Positions 7,213 to 15,506 of a stretch of 64,000 nt of DNA are shown here, one piece after another (the first letter of the stretch is position 1; each line of letters starts with the position of its first letter). The DNA comes from Paractinoplanes ovalisporus (GTDB lineage: Bacteria; Actinomycetota; Actinomycetes; Mycobacteriales; Micromonosporaceae). The stretch covers positions 62,001 to 126,000 of the forward strand of contig NZ_JAENHP010000013.1 of the NCBI RefSeq assembly GCF_016834655.1, written 5' to 3'. The translations under genes were made by a program, and so were the position numbers. A model generated the notes under the pieces. That model was not told the origin of the DNA, searched no databases, and was given only the letters and a program-made list of their open reading frames with translations.

Positions 7213-9864
7213 GACTCCTCCTGAACGGTGACGGTGCCGGCGGCGGCATCGACGGTGACGATCTGGCCCGTACGCAGGTGACGGGTGGCCCCCGGCACGC
7301 AGATGACAGCCGGGATGCCGTACTCGCGGGCGACCGTGGGTCCGTGTGCCATCACCGCGCCGGTCTCCGTGACGAGCGCGGCCGCGGTGAGGAACAGAGG
7401 CGTCCAGCCCGGGTCGGTCGTCGACGTGACCAGCACCTCGCCCGGTTCGATGTGGGCGGTGGCGGGGTCGGTCACGACGCGTACGGGACCGGTCGCCCTG
7501 CCCGCCGACGCGCCGACACCCTTGAGGGCGCCTTCGTGGGCGGGCGCGGGGAGGACGGCCTCGATGTCGGTGCCGTCGGAGAGCAGGGCGACCGGCACGT
7601 TCCGGCGGCGGGATTCCCGCTCGTGCCAGGCCCGGCGTTCGGCAACCATTTCTCGTACGGCGGTGGCCGTCGCCGCTGCTTGGGTGGCTGTTGTCGCTGC
7701 TTCGGGTCTCGTTGTCGCTGCTTCGGGCCTCGTTGTCGCTGCTTCGGGCCTCGTTGTCGCTGCTTCGGGCCTCGTTGTCGCTGCTTCGGGCCTCGTTGTC
7801 GCTGCTTCGGGCCTCGTTGTCGCTGCTTCGGTGGCTGCTGTCGCTTCCTCCAGGGTGAGGAACATGATGTCGCCGGGCTGGTCGAGCACGCCCGCCGCCA
7901 CCAGGTCGGCACCCACCGCCAGCAGGTGACGCCGCATCTCGGCCAGCCGGTAGAGGCCCGCGAACTTGCCCGCCTCCCGCAACCCGGCCAGCCGCCGCGC
8001 ACGACCGAGAAGAAAAACGGCAAGCGTTCCCCGTACGGGCCGGCGCCGTCTCGCCCGAGCGCCGAGTTCCCGCAGCGTGGCCTCGGCCCGCTCGGCGGCC
8101 CGGGCGAAGCGCACGTCGGGCGCCTGCTCCGGGTCGGTCACGCGGATCAGGTTGGCCAGGGCCGCCCGTACGGGAGCCGGGTCTTCCGACCACCGTGGCA
8201 CACCGAGGTCCACTTCGGCGGCCGCGCGATGCCCGTACGCCGTCAGGAAACCGCTCAGATCCACGTCGTCGGCGCCGGTCGCACCCCGGGCGAGCCGCCA
8301 CAGCGCGAGATCCATCTCGATCGTCACGTTGTGCGGCATGCCGCCCAGCACCGCGTGGATCTCCTCCGGCCGCGCGACGTCGCCCAGCAGCTTCGGCGGA
8401 AGCGCACTGGCCAGCATGCCGGCCACGATCGGCCAGATGATCGCGTCGGCTCCTCCCGTCTGATCGTGGTCTCGGACCAGTTGCAGACGCTCGTCCGTGG
8501 CGAGGTCGCGGCCGTCGTCCTCGGACGCTCTCCGGGTGCGTTCGATCTCCTGCTCGAGGCGGCTCCGGGCGCGGTCCGGCGCAACGAGGGCGCCAAGCAC
8601 TCCCCGGATCGCGCGCCCGATCGGCGGCCGACCGCTCGTCCCAGGCTTCCTGTCGGATTCCTCCCCTGACCTCGTCGCTCGCGCCTTGCCCGACTCCTCC
8701 CCCGACTTCTCCGCACGCCCCTTGCCCGACTCCTCCCCGCGCGCCTTGCCCGACCCCTCCCCGCGCGCCTTGCCCGACCCCTCCCCGCGCGCCTTGCCGG
8801 ACTTCTCCCTGGTTTTCTTCGCGCGCTTCTTCCGGGGCGCGAACCGCGGGTCGTCCAGCACGTGGCGCATCACGGCCTGGGCCCGCGGCCCGAAGTCGAC
8901 CGCCATGAGCGGGACCAGCCGCTTCCGGGCCACCGGGTCACGCACCAGATCGGTGAGGTCGCCGTAGAGCCGCCCCCCGATGTCGGTGATCTCGACCCGG
9001 AGCCCGAGGGGCGCGAGCATGGCCCGGACCAGGTCCTTGAGGGTGTCCGTGCCCATCGGCGTGACCGGCTGGAGCATGCCCTGCACGTGCCCGAACTCGA
9101 GATAGACCCGCGGCCCGCCCGTCGGCGAAGGCGGCGCCGGAAAGAGCGTGGTGATCGGCCGCGACTGCAGAATCCACAGGTCGCCGTTCTTGTCGAGCGC
9201 CCATTCCACGTCCTGAGGCACGCCGAACAGCCTCTGGAGCCGTTCACCGACCTCCCGCAGCGGCTCATCGGCCCCCACCAGCCGCCGCTCGACACCAGCA
9301 GCACCGTCGACCACCACCGACCCGCCACCCGCCGCCGATTCGACCAGCATCTCGGCGCGGTTGCCGGTCACTGGGTTGGCCGTGAACAGCACCCCCGCCG
9401 TCTCTGCCGCAACCATCCTCTGAACGACGACAGCCATCCCCGGCGTCCGCGCACCGCTTGGAAGTTCACCTTCGCCCCGGCCGACGTCCGCCACGCGCCC
9501 CGTCCCACCCCGATAGACCGCCGCGCGCGCGTTACTGACCGAAGCCTGGCACCGCTCGATCGCCGCGATCAACTCGTCGGCGCCGCACACGTCGAGCACG
9601 GTGTCGAACATCCCCGCATAGCTGGCACCGGGAGCGTCCTCGACGGTCGCACTGGAACGCACCGCCACCACTCCCCCGCCCATCCCCGCGTACGCGTTCA
9701 GAATCTCGTCCCGCGAAAACTCAGAAGCCTCGGTGGTCACAGTCACACAGAAACCCCGCCGGCACCCGTTCCCCCGCGCGCAGGAGTTCCCCCAGCCCCG
9801 CCGCCTTGCCGCCGACCAGCCCAACCTGCGCCGCCGAGACTTCCCGCAGATCAACGACGCCCAT
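7209..9864 (-). CDS. PEP synthase / rifampin phosphotransferase-like protein with an N-terminal frameshift
   Basis: A dikinase-family enzyme of about 885 codons: ATP-grasp domain (VRSSATVEDAPGASYAGMF; later QRMVAAETAGVLFTANPV and DVEWALDKNGDLWILQSRP) and a C-terminal swivelling phospho-histidine domain (ETGAVMAHGPTVAREYGIP, with the His). This architecture and length fit rifampin phosphotransferases and PEP synthases. The best start is the ATG at 9864 with GGAGGG before it; it gives MGVVDLREVSAAQVGLVGGK and GLGELLRAGERVPAGF, the expected N-terminus. The frame then breaks: one extra base near 9750 shifts into the downstream frame (CVTVTTEASEF), which is open to 7209. So the gene is either inactivated, misread, or starts late (GTG near 9747) without the first 38 residues. 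Two low-complexity repeat insertions lie within it. Confidence 0.75.
7690..7836. repeat. 21-bp tandem repeat inside the PEP-synthase-like gene
   Basis: Six complete copies and a degenerate seventh of a 21-base unit (plus strand begins GTTGTCGCTGCTTCGGG). On the coding strand each unit adds seven residues, EAATTRP, so copy changes keep the frame. It lies in a linker before the phospho-histidine domain. Near identity of the copies points to recent slippage. Confidence 0.9.
8655..8815. repeat. 24-bp imperfect tandem repeat inside the PEP-synthase-like gene
   Basis: Coding-strand units read KARGE(G/E)SG, eight residues each, with the clearest copies at about 8725-8800 and degenerate flanking ones (KGRAEKSG, EESGKARA). 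The result is a highly charged Lys/Arg/Gly/Glu insertion of about 60 residues between two domains. It is in frame and probably disordered. Confidence 0.8.
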
Positions 9865-9879
9865 GAGCCCTCCCCGTTA

Positions 9880-9931
9880 GCAATACGACTGCATTGCCAA
9901 AGGTAGCGTCTTTCCAATACAACTGCAATGC
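9880..9931. promoter_or_regulatory. two related 18-bp operator-like sites
   Basis: GCAATACGACTGCATTGC (9880-9897) and CCAATACAACTGCAATGC (9914-9931) agree at 15 of 18 bases, 34 bases apart. The first is an imperfect inverted repeat with GCAAT/ATTGC ends. They lie just upstream of the first gene of an operon that encodes a TetR protein, so they are the natural candidate operators. The region is clearly less GC-rich than its surroundings, as expected for a promoter. The rest of the 9865-10265 gap holds only the GC-rich repeat at 10080-10182. Confidence 0.5.
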
Positions 9932-10079
9932 AAACGCGGCCCTGGGGATAATCGCGGTTCCCGACCACGCCCAGCTGTGGACAACTCCGCGCCTCCGGCT
10001 TGACAAGGCGTAGCGTCGACCTCGACTCCCCGGGTGGGCGGGGGTATGGGCGGCTGCTCCACAGGGCCAGCGATGATCA

Positions 10080-10182
10080 CCGGCCCCGCACCCGGCACCC
10101 GCACCGGCCCCGCACCCGACACCCGGCCCGGCACCCGCACCCGCCCCGCACCCAGCACTCGGCCCGGCACCCCGGCACCGGC
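10080..10182. repeat. C-rich degenerate repeat (CCCCGCACCCGG-like units)
   Basis: About 100 bases made of variants of GGCCCCGCACCCGGCACC, strongly skewed to C on the plus strand. It lies in the intergenic region before the lipoprotein gene. No gene is evident on either strand. Confidence 0.7.
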
Positions 10183-10265
10183 GAAATCAGGCGGGGCGGG
10201 AAAATCTTCCGGCCAATTCGTGACAGAGCCGGAACCGCGGGCGGATGCGGATCGTCTGAACGGAC

Positions 10266-11156
10266 ATGACTCGTCTCCGCGGCACCCTGATGGCCGCCGC
10301 CGTTCCCCTGTTCCTGCTTGCTGCCTGCGCGCAGCCCGGCACCGACGCCGGGGCGCCGGGCTCCGGCTCGCCTCGGAGCGCCTCCGCTTATCCCCAGAGC
10401 GGTGACGAACTCGTGGCGCGCGTGGAGTCGTACGGTGGGTTCGTCCCGCCCGATCGCACCGTGGGCACCCTGCCGTCGATCAGCGTCTACGCCGACGGCC
10501 GCGTGATCACCGAGGGCCCGGTCCCGGCGATCTATCCGGGGCCCGCGATGCCCAACCTGCAGGTGCTGACGCTCAGCCCCGATCAGGTGCAACAGCTGCT
10601 CAAGGAAGCCTCCGACGCGGGGGTCAAACCGGGCACCGACTTCGGCCAGCCCAACGTCGCCGACGCGCCGACGACCCGCGTGACCGTGAGGAACGACCAG
10701 GGCACGACCCAGTCGGTGGCGGTCGTCGCGCTCAACGAGGCGCAGGCCAACGACCCGATGCTCACCGACGCGCAAGAGAGCGCCCGCGCGACGCTGGCCG
10801 CGTACGTCAAGAAGCTCCAGGAGCTCGCCGCCGGTGACGGCGCGACGGCCTCCACGCCGTACGTGCCGGAATCTCTCGCCGTTCTCGCCCGCCCCTGGAC
10901 CCAGCAGTCCGGCGGCGAGCCCGCGCAGGCCGAGATGGCCTGGCCCGGCCCGGCGCTGCCCGGTGACTACCTGAACCCGGCCGTCAAAATCGGCTGTGTG
11001 GTGGTGTCCGGCGCGGATCTCGATAAGGTGACCTCCGCGGCGAAGAAAGCCAACCAGATGACGCCGTGGACCGCCGACGGACAGAAATATCTCATCAACT
11101 TCCGCCCGCTGCTGCCCGACGAGAAGGGTTGCGCGGAGTTCAAGGGGAACCGATGA
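10266..11156 (+). CDS. hypothetical lipoprotein
   Basis: A 296-residue exported protein with a signal peptide (MTRLRGTLMAAAVPLFLLAAC) whose lipobox LAAC places the acylated Cys at residue 21. A Pro/Ser/Gly linker follows. The mature part has two similar halves of mixed strands with phrases such as GTLPSISVYADGRVITEG and LTLSPDQVQQLLKEASDAG, which resemble actinomycete cell-surface lipoproteins of unknown role. No catalytic motif was seen. The stop overlaps a possible small ORF by ATGA. Confidence 0.85.
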   Translation: MTRLRGTLMAAAVPLFLLAACAQPGTDAGAPGSGSPRSASAYPQSGDELVARVESYGGFVPPDRTVGTLPSISVYADGRVITEGPVPAIYPGPAMPNLQVLTLSPDQVQQLLKEASDAGVKPGTDFGQPNVADAPTTRVTVRNDQGTTQSVAVVALNEAQANDPMLTDAQESARATLAAYVKKLQELAAGDGATASTPYVPESLAVLARPWTQQSGGEPAQAEMAWPGPALPGDYLNPAVKIGCVVVSGADLDKVTSAAKKANQMTPWTADGQKYLINFRPLLPDEKGCAEFKGNR

Positions 11157-11302
11157 CTCCTCTCGGAGAGCCGTTCGATTCCGGCCGCGGCGACGTCGCG
11201 GGGGACGACGGGATCGATCGCGGGCCGGAGCGGACCGAATCCGTTCCGGCCCGTCAGGGCTGCCGCCCGGCCCAGACCGCCCCACGCGACTACCGGCGCT
11301 GA
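11153..11302 (+). CDS. possible small ORF coupled to the lipoprotein gene
   Basis: A 49-codon frame begins with an ATG that overlaps the lipoprotein stop (ATGA) and has AAGGGG five bases upstream. The product is charged and has no recognisable domain. The start geometry is the only support; composition does not distinguish it from chance in DNA this GC-rich. The following bases to 11601 hold no other feature I can support. Confidence 0.25.
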   Translation: MTPLGEPFDSGRGDVAGDDGIDRGPERTESVPARQGCRPAQTAPRDYRR

Positions 11303-11601
11303 CCCACCTCAGCCGCGTCCCAGCGCATGGGCCGCACGATCGGCCACATGCGAGCGGTGAGGTTCGACGCATAAGGCCGCCGGAAATGCTGCACCCGGTG
11401 GAGACCGCGCGGCGACGACGTTCTCGTCCGCGTGCACGCCACCACGGTGACCTCGGCCGGGTGCGGCATGCGGCGCGACCCGCCGCACCCCTTGCGTCCG
11501 GCCGGGTGTCCGAGCAGCGTGGACCTTTGCGGCCGGTCGGTCCCGCCACGCTGTCACAGAAAGCGGGGCTCCACGGTCATCAGGGTGGAGAGGAGTTCAC
11601 C

Positions 11602-11790
11602 ATGGCTGTCGTCACCAGGACCCACGCGCTCAACGTGATCCGCCGCGCCTATGGGCCCGACTTCGCCGAGTCCGTCCGTGACAAGCTGCCGGACCGGCTC
11701 GACCTGGAAAATCCGAGGGACACCAAGGTCCTGTACGACCTGGGGCTCACCCCCGACCGGCTGATCAGTGCCCTCGGTGCGGAGTACTGA
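11602..11790 (+). CDS. small conserved-type protein, 62 aa
   Basis: A compact 62-residue protein (MAVVTRTHALNVIRRAYGPD...) that appears helical, with a predicted amphipathic pattern and the end LGLTPDRLISALGAEY. The start is well supported by GGAGAGGAG six bases before the ATG. It looks like the short actinobacterial proteins of unknown function found singly, but I cannot name a family. It has no visible operon partners. Confidence 0.7.
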   Translation: MAVVTRTHALNVIRRAYGPDFAESVRDKLPDRLDLENPRDTKVLYDLGLTPDRLISALGAEY

Positions 11791-11845
11791 CCGCGTCCGG
11801 AATTCAGGTCAGGAAGTGACCTGAATGCGTCCTACGGTGGTTCTC

Positions 11846-12217
11846 ATGGATATGAAGATCGAGCTCATTCCCGTCCCGGTGACCGACGTCGACCGCGCCA
11901 AGGCGTTCTACGAGAAGGTGGGCTTCCACGCCGATCACGACCATCGTGTGCAGGAGGGTCTGCGCTTCGTGCAGCTGACGCCGCCCGGCTCGGCCTGCTC
12001 GATTGTGCTCGGTGAGGGCATCACCGAGAAGACGCCCGGCACGCAGGAGATCCAGTGCGTGGTGGCCGACGCCGAGGCCGCCCGCGAATCGCTCGTCAAG
12101 GCCGGCATCGAGGCCAGCGAGGTCGACAAGCAGCCCTGGGGCAACTTCGTCTACTTCCGCGACCCCGACGGCAACAGCTGGTCGCTGCAGGCCATCGAGA
12201 CCCGCCCCAACGGCTGA
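11846..12217 (+). CDS. VOC (glyoxalase/bleomycin-resistance fold) family protein
   Basis: A 123-residue single-domain protein with the two beta-alpha-beta-beta-beta halves of the vicinal oxygen chelate fold: VPVTDVDRAKAFYEKVGF at the start and NFVYFRDPDGNSWSLQ at the end. The FRDPDGN motif is a hallmark of glyoxalase/dioxygenase-like members. The metal-binding set is partly visible (H near residue 31, Q and E residues) but the substrate cannot be named. ATG at 11846 was chosen over 11825 because the fold begins right after it; neither has a strong ribosome site. Confidence 0.85.
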   Translation: MDMKIELIPVPVTDVDRAKAFYEKVGFHADHDHRVQEGLRFVQLTPPGSACSIVLGEGITEKTPGTQEIQCVVADAEAARESLVKAGIEASEVDKQPWGNFVYFRDPDGNSWSLQAIETRPNG

Positions 12218-12347
12218 CCTCCTCACCTGGCCGGATCCCGTCGACTTCTGGCAACCGAGGCCCTTCTTCGCCACCCGGGCCGCTCATACGCTTCAGCGCG
12301 CAGGCATTCCCTCCCCGTCCACGCCTGCGTCTCCTGGGTGGTGAGTG

Positions 12348-12911
12348 GTGCTTCGATACGTCATGCCGGTCGTGATCGCCCTGATCTTCATCGGCGTCGT
12401 CAGCTTCGTCCCCGAACCGCAGAGGCAGAGACTGAACGCTCTGCTGATAGCCGGCGCGGGCGGCATCTACATCAGCGGCGGAGGCTTCGGCTTGTGGGAG
12501 CTGGCCTTCGCCGCCGTGATGGTCGCGGTGGCCTGGGCCGGCCTGCGCTCCTGGACCTTCATCGGCATCGGCTGGCTCCTCCACACGGCCTGGGACATCC
12601 TCCACCACCGGCGCGGCACCCCACTGATCCCGTCTTTGCACGACTCCTCGTTCGGCTGCGCCATCTGCGACCCGGTCATCGCCCTGTGGTGCTTCGCCGG
12701 GGGCCGCTCCCCCAAGGAACTGATCCTCCGGGTCCGCTCCCGACGGTTCCGCTCCCGACGTTCCACGAGCGAGCAGAGCGGATCCCACCCGGCTACGGGT
12801 CAGGGGTCAGTTCGGACTCGATCAGCTTTCGGGTGGCCTGGGGGTCCAGGGCGTTCTCGGCCACGCCGAGGAGCAGGGTCCGGTAGCGGTCGACCTCGTG
12901 GGGCTGTTTGA
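12348..12911 (+). CDS. DUF6010-like membrane protein with unusual C-terminal tail
   Basis: The first about 130 residues look like DUF6010 integral membrane proteins: VMPVVIALIFIGVVSFV, AGGIYISGGGFGLWELAF, IGIGWLLHTAWDILHH and SSFGCAICDPVIALW, with about four membrane segments and a conserved Cys pair. The frame then continues for about 55 residues of Arg/Ser/Gly-rich sequence with no domain character, running 119 bases antisense into the 3' end of the XRE gene. The normal stop was probably lost by a small indel or point change. GTG 12345 or 12348, or ATG 12363, are possible starts. Confidence 0.7.
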   Translation: MLRYVMPVVIALIFIGVVSFVPEPQRQRLNALLIAGAGGIYISGGGFGLWELAFAAVMVAVAWAGLRSWTFIGIGWLLHTAWDILHHRRGTPLIPSLHDSSFGCAICDPVIALWCFAGGRSPKELILRVRSRRFRSRRSTSEQSGSHPATGQGSVRTRSAFGWPGGPGRSRPRRGAGSGSGRPRGAV

Positions 12912-13641
12912 GCAGCTGGTTCGTGGGGCGCATGCCCTCCACGAAGACCACGTCGAGCTCGGGGGCCTGGTGGAACGACAGCACGGCGGTGGAGCTGCCC
13001 AGCAACGAGTAGGCGCCGGCGCCGTACGGGAGGATCTGGACCGTCACGTGCGGGAGCTCGGACGCCTCCAACACGTGGCGCAGCTGGTCGTTGCGGACCT
13101 GCGGCCCACCGATGCGGCGGTGGATCACCGACTCGTCCAGCAGGGCCATCACCTCGATCGGAGGCGAGTCGCCGAGCCGGCGTTGGCGAGCGAGGCGCAG
13201 GGAGACTGCCCGGTCCAGGCGTTCCGGGTCGGTCAAGCCGGGGACTGTGCTGAGGACGGCCCGCATGTACGGCTCGGTCTGCAGCAGGCCGGGGAACAGG
13301 GTGGGCTCCCAGGACAGGATCGCCGACGCCTCCGACTCCAGGCTGACGAACGAGTCGGGCTGGACCAGGTCTCGGTAGTCGGCCCACCACGCGCGCTCGC
13401 GGGAGGCACGGGCCAGTTTGAGCAGTTCCTCGCGGTATTCACGGTCGTGGACGCCGTACAGGGAAAGCAGGTCTTGAACGTCTCTGGCCGTCACGGTGAC
13501 CCGGGCCGTCTCGATGCGGGTGACCTTGGCGGTGTGCCACTCGAAGGCCTGGGACACCTGTTCCTGGGTCAGGCCGGCCGATTCGCGGCAGCGTTTCAGC
13601 TCCGCTCCGAGGCGGCGGCGACTCAGCGTTGGTCCGGCCAC
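12793..13641 (-). CDS. XRE-type HTH regulator with DUF5753 domain (Scr1-type)
   Basis: A 282-residue regulator. Residues about 8-65 form a Cro/CI HTH (LGAELKRCRESAGLTQEQVSQAFEWHTAKVTRIE). The rest is the DUF5753 domain typical of streptomycete and Micromonosporaceae regulators: WEPTLFPGLLQTEPYMRAVL, RLARQRRL, LDESVIHRRIGG and HVTVQILPYGAGAY. Such proteins are often paired with a small DUF397 protein, but none is seen here. The last 119 bases overlap the convergent DUF6010-like gene. Confidence 0.92.
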   Translation of the reverse strand: MAGPTLSRRRLGAELKRCRESAGLTQEQVSQAFEWHTAKVTRIETARVTVTARDVQDLLSLYGVHDREYREELLKLARASRERAWWADYRDLVQPDSFVSLESEASAILSWEPTLFPGLLQTEPYMRAVLSTVPGLTDPERLDRAVSLRLARQRRLGDSPPIEVMALLDESVIHRRIGGPQVRNDQLRHVLEASELPHVTVQILPYGAGAYSLLGSSTAVLSFHQAPELDVVFVEGMRPTNQLLKQPHEVDRYRTLLLGVAENALDPQATRKLIESELTPDP

Positions 13642-13698
13642 CGCGCAATGGTAGAGCCACGCTCAAAGAAGGCTGACGGGCGGTGCAGAGTCACGCCA

Positions 13699-13741
13699 GA
13701 AAAAGTGCGGCGCCACGCCCGGAAAAAGCGTGACGCCGCAC
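13699..13741 (-). terminator. rho-independent terminator of the FKBP gene
   Basis: A strong hairpin (GTGCGGCG...CGCCGCAC arms with inner CACGC/GCGTG pairing) at 13705-13741 is followed on the minus strand by a run of five T. It lies just after the FKBP stop. Confidence 0.8.
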
Positions 13742-13749
13742 CGGGAGTG

Positions 13750-14118
13750 TCACTGCACGCCGAGGAGGTCCACCACGAAGACGAGGGTCTCGTTCGGCTT
13801 GATCACGCCGCCGGCGCCGCGGGCACCGTAGCCCAGGTGGGGCGGGATGGTCAGCTTGCGGCGACCGCCGACCTTCATGCCGGCCACGCCCTGGTCCCAG
13901 CCGGCGATGACCTGGCCGCCGCCGAGCGGGAAGGCGAAGGGCTCGCCACGGTTGTACGAGGCGTCGAACTCGCGGCCCGTCGAGTGTGCCACGCCCACGT
14001 AGTGAACGTTGACGTACTGACCGGGCTGCGCCTCGGGCCCCTCGCCGACGGTGATGTCCTCGATCACGAGGTCGGCCGGAGGCGCGCCCTCGATCGGGCC
14101 TACGTCGGGCTTGTCCAT
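13750..14118 (-). CDS. FKBP-type peptidyl-prolyl cis-trans isomerase
   Basis: A 122-residue single FKBP domain. Family features: VNVHYVGVAHSTGREFDASY, GEPFAFPLGGGQVIAGWDQG, VGGRRKLTIPPHLGYGARG and NETLVFVVDLLGV. The aromatic binding-pocket residues (Y, F, W, Y, F) are all present. No signal peptide, so cytoplasmic. ATG at 14118 was chosen because GGAG lies six bases upstream; the in-frame ATG four codons earlier would place that site within the gene. It is a single-gene unit with its own terminator. Confidence 0.95.
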   Translation of the reverse strand: MDKPDVGPIEGAPPADLVIEDITVGEGPEAQPGQYVNVHYVGVAHSTGREFDASYNRGEPFAFPLGGGQVIAGWDQGVAGMKVGGRRKLTIPPHLGYGARGAGGVIKPNETLVFVVDLLGVQ

Positions 14119-14228
14119 GGGGAACTCCATTCGTTGACTGTCGAGCCCCGCCATGCAATCACACGCCCGGTCACAGCCGGTGGTGGACGTGCTGAACGAC
14201 TCAGGCCAATTCTCCGTATTGCAGGGAC

Positions 14229-15131
14229 GTGAGAATCGATCGTCTGGCCGCCGGGGCGTTCACGGCGGCCGCCGTCCTGGCCGCCGCGCCCGCACCGGCC
14301 CTGGCCCACGGGGCTCCGACGACGCCGATCAGCCGCACCGCCGCGTGCGCCGACGGCGGCGAGGAGACCGGCAACGCGGCCTGCAAAGCGGCCCGCAAGG
14401 CGAACGGCCGCGGCTTCGGCAACTTCGACAACCTGCGGATCGCCGACGTGAACGGCAAGGACCGCGAGGTCGTGCCGGACGGCGAGCTGTGCAGCGGCGG
14501 GCTCGACGCGTTCAAGGGCCTCGACCTGGCCCGCGACGACTTCCCGGCCACCAAGGTCACCCCGGGCCAGAACCTGAAGATCAACTATCGGGCGACGATC
14601 CCGCACGCGGGCGAGTTCCGGATCTTCCTGACCAAGCCCGCGTACGACCCGGAGAAGGCTCTCACCTGGGACGACCTCGGCAGCAAGCCGCTCGCGTCGG
14701 TCACCGACCCCGACCTCAACGACGGGGCGTACCAGCTGCGGGCCAAGCTGCCGGCGCGTACGGGGCGGCACATGCTCTACATCGTGTGGGAGACGTCGCA
14801 GACCCCGGACACGTACTACTCCTGCTCCGATCTGGTCTTCCCGGCCGCCGCCGCAAAAGCGACAAAAGCCCCGCCGCAAGCCCCGGCAACAACAAGGGCA
14901 GCACCAGCCGTACGGGCGACGAGTGCCACGCCGAAGCCGACGCCGACAAGCGCGAAGCCGGCGACCGCAGCCCCGGAAATCGATCTCAACCCGGTCGCCG
15001 CCCAGAAGGACGACACCAGCCAGGTGACGCTGGGTCACTGGATCATCGCCGGAGCGTTGATCTTAGGTTTCGCCGCGATTGCCTGGGCCGGCACCGGAGC
15101 AATTCTCCGCAGACGACGCGAAAACCGTTGA
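14229..15131 (+). CDS. AA10 lytic polysaccharide monooxygenase, membrane-anchored
   Basis: A 300-residue copper enzyme for oxidative cleavage of chitin or cellulose. A signal peptide ends at APALA, so the mature protein begins with His (HGAPTTPISR), the N-terminal histidine of the copper brace. The second brace His is probably that in ATIPHAGEFRIF. The domain ends about residue 200 (MLYIVWETS, YYSCSDLVF). An Ala/Pro/Thr-rich linker follows, then a C-terminal membrane segment (HWIIAGALILGFAAIAWAG) and RRRRENR, so it stays anchored outside the membrane rather than being free. GTG start. There is a rare TTA codon at 15063. Confidence 0.88.
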   Translation: MRIDRLAAGAFTAAAVLAAAPAPALAHGAPTTPISRTAACADGGEETGNAACKAARKANGRGFGNFDNLRIADVNGKDREVVPDGELCSGGLDAFKGLDLARDDFPATKVTPGQNLKINYRATIPHAGEFRIFLTKPAYDPEKALTWDDLGSKPLASVTDPDLNDGAYQLRAKLPARTGRHMLYIVWETSQTPDTYYSCSDLVFPAAAAKATKAPPQAPATTRAAPAVRATSATPKPTPTSAKPATAAPEIDLNPVAAQKDDTSQVTLGHWIIAGALILGFAAIAWAGTGAILRRRRENR

Positions 15132-15222
15132 ACCGCAACGGCTGACGCCTCGTACTGATGGGCGTCGACAAAACGCACAGCATTTTCCCAGCCTCCCCCC
15201 CAAGGTTTAAGGAAAGGCCGAG

Positions 15223-15492
15223 ATGAGCCGAGTTCGTTACGGTCAGCGAGGCGTCAACCGCCGCCGTGTCCTGGCGATCGCCGCCACCGCCGGTGTGGGC
15301 GTCTCCGTGGCCGGTGTGGCCGGGCTGAGCCTGGCCGGCGAGAACGAGGAAACGCCGAAGGGCGCCGGTCCGCTGGTCCTGTCGCTGCGCGACGCCGAGA
15401 AGGGCACGTTCGACGTGTTCGTCGGCGGCTCCAAGAGCACGCTCACCGACAAGAAGCTCGCCGCCAAGCTGCTCAAGTCGGCCAAGGGCTGA
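15223..15492 (+). CDS. small exported protein, twin-arginine-like signal, upstream of DUF4331 gene
   Basis: An 89-residue protein. The N-terminus has NRRRVLAIAATAGVGVSVAG, resembling a Tat signal or a membrane anchor, then a short acidic linker and a compact domain (LVLSLRDAEKGTFDVFVGG). GGAAAGG precedes the ATG. It lies 14 bases before the DUF4331 gene in what seems a three-gene operon. I do not recognise its family; it could be an anchor or partner for the DUF4331 protein. Confidence 0.75.
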   Translation: MSRVRYGQRGVNRRRVLAIAATAGVGVSVAGVAGLSLAGENEETPKGAGPLVLSLRDAEKGTFDVFVGGSKSTLTDKKLAAKLLKSAKG

Positions 15493-15506
15493 GGGGAGAG
15501 AACACC

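Noticed and set aside
6628..8301. 557-residue minus frame with SSDNEAR repeats
   Set aside because: The N-terminal part is an out-of-frame reading of the tandem repeats in the PEP-synthase-like gene; the real start is at 7212.
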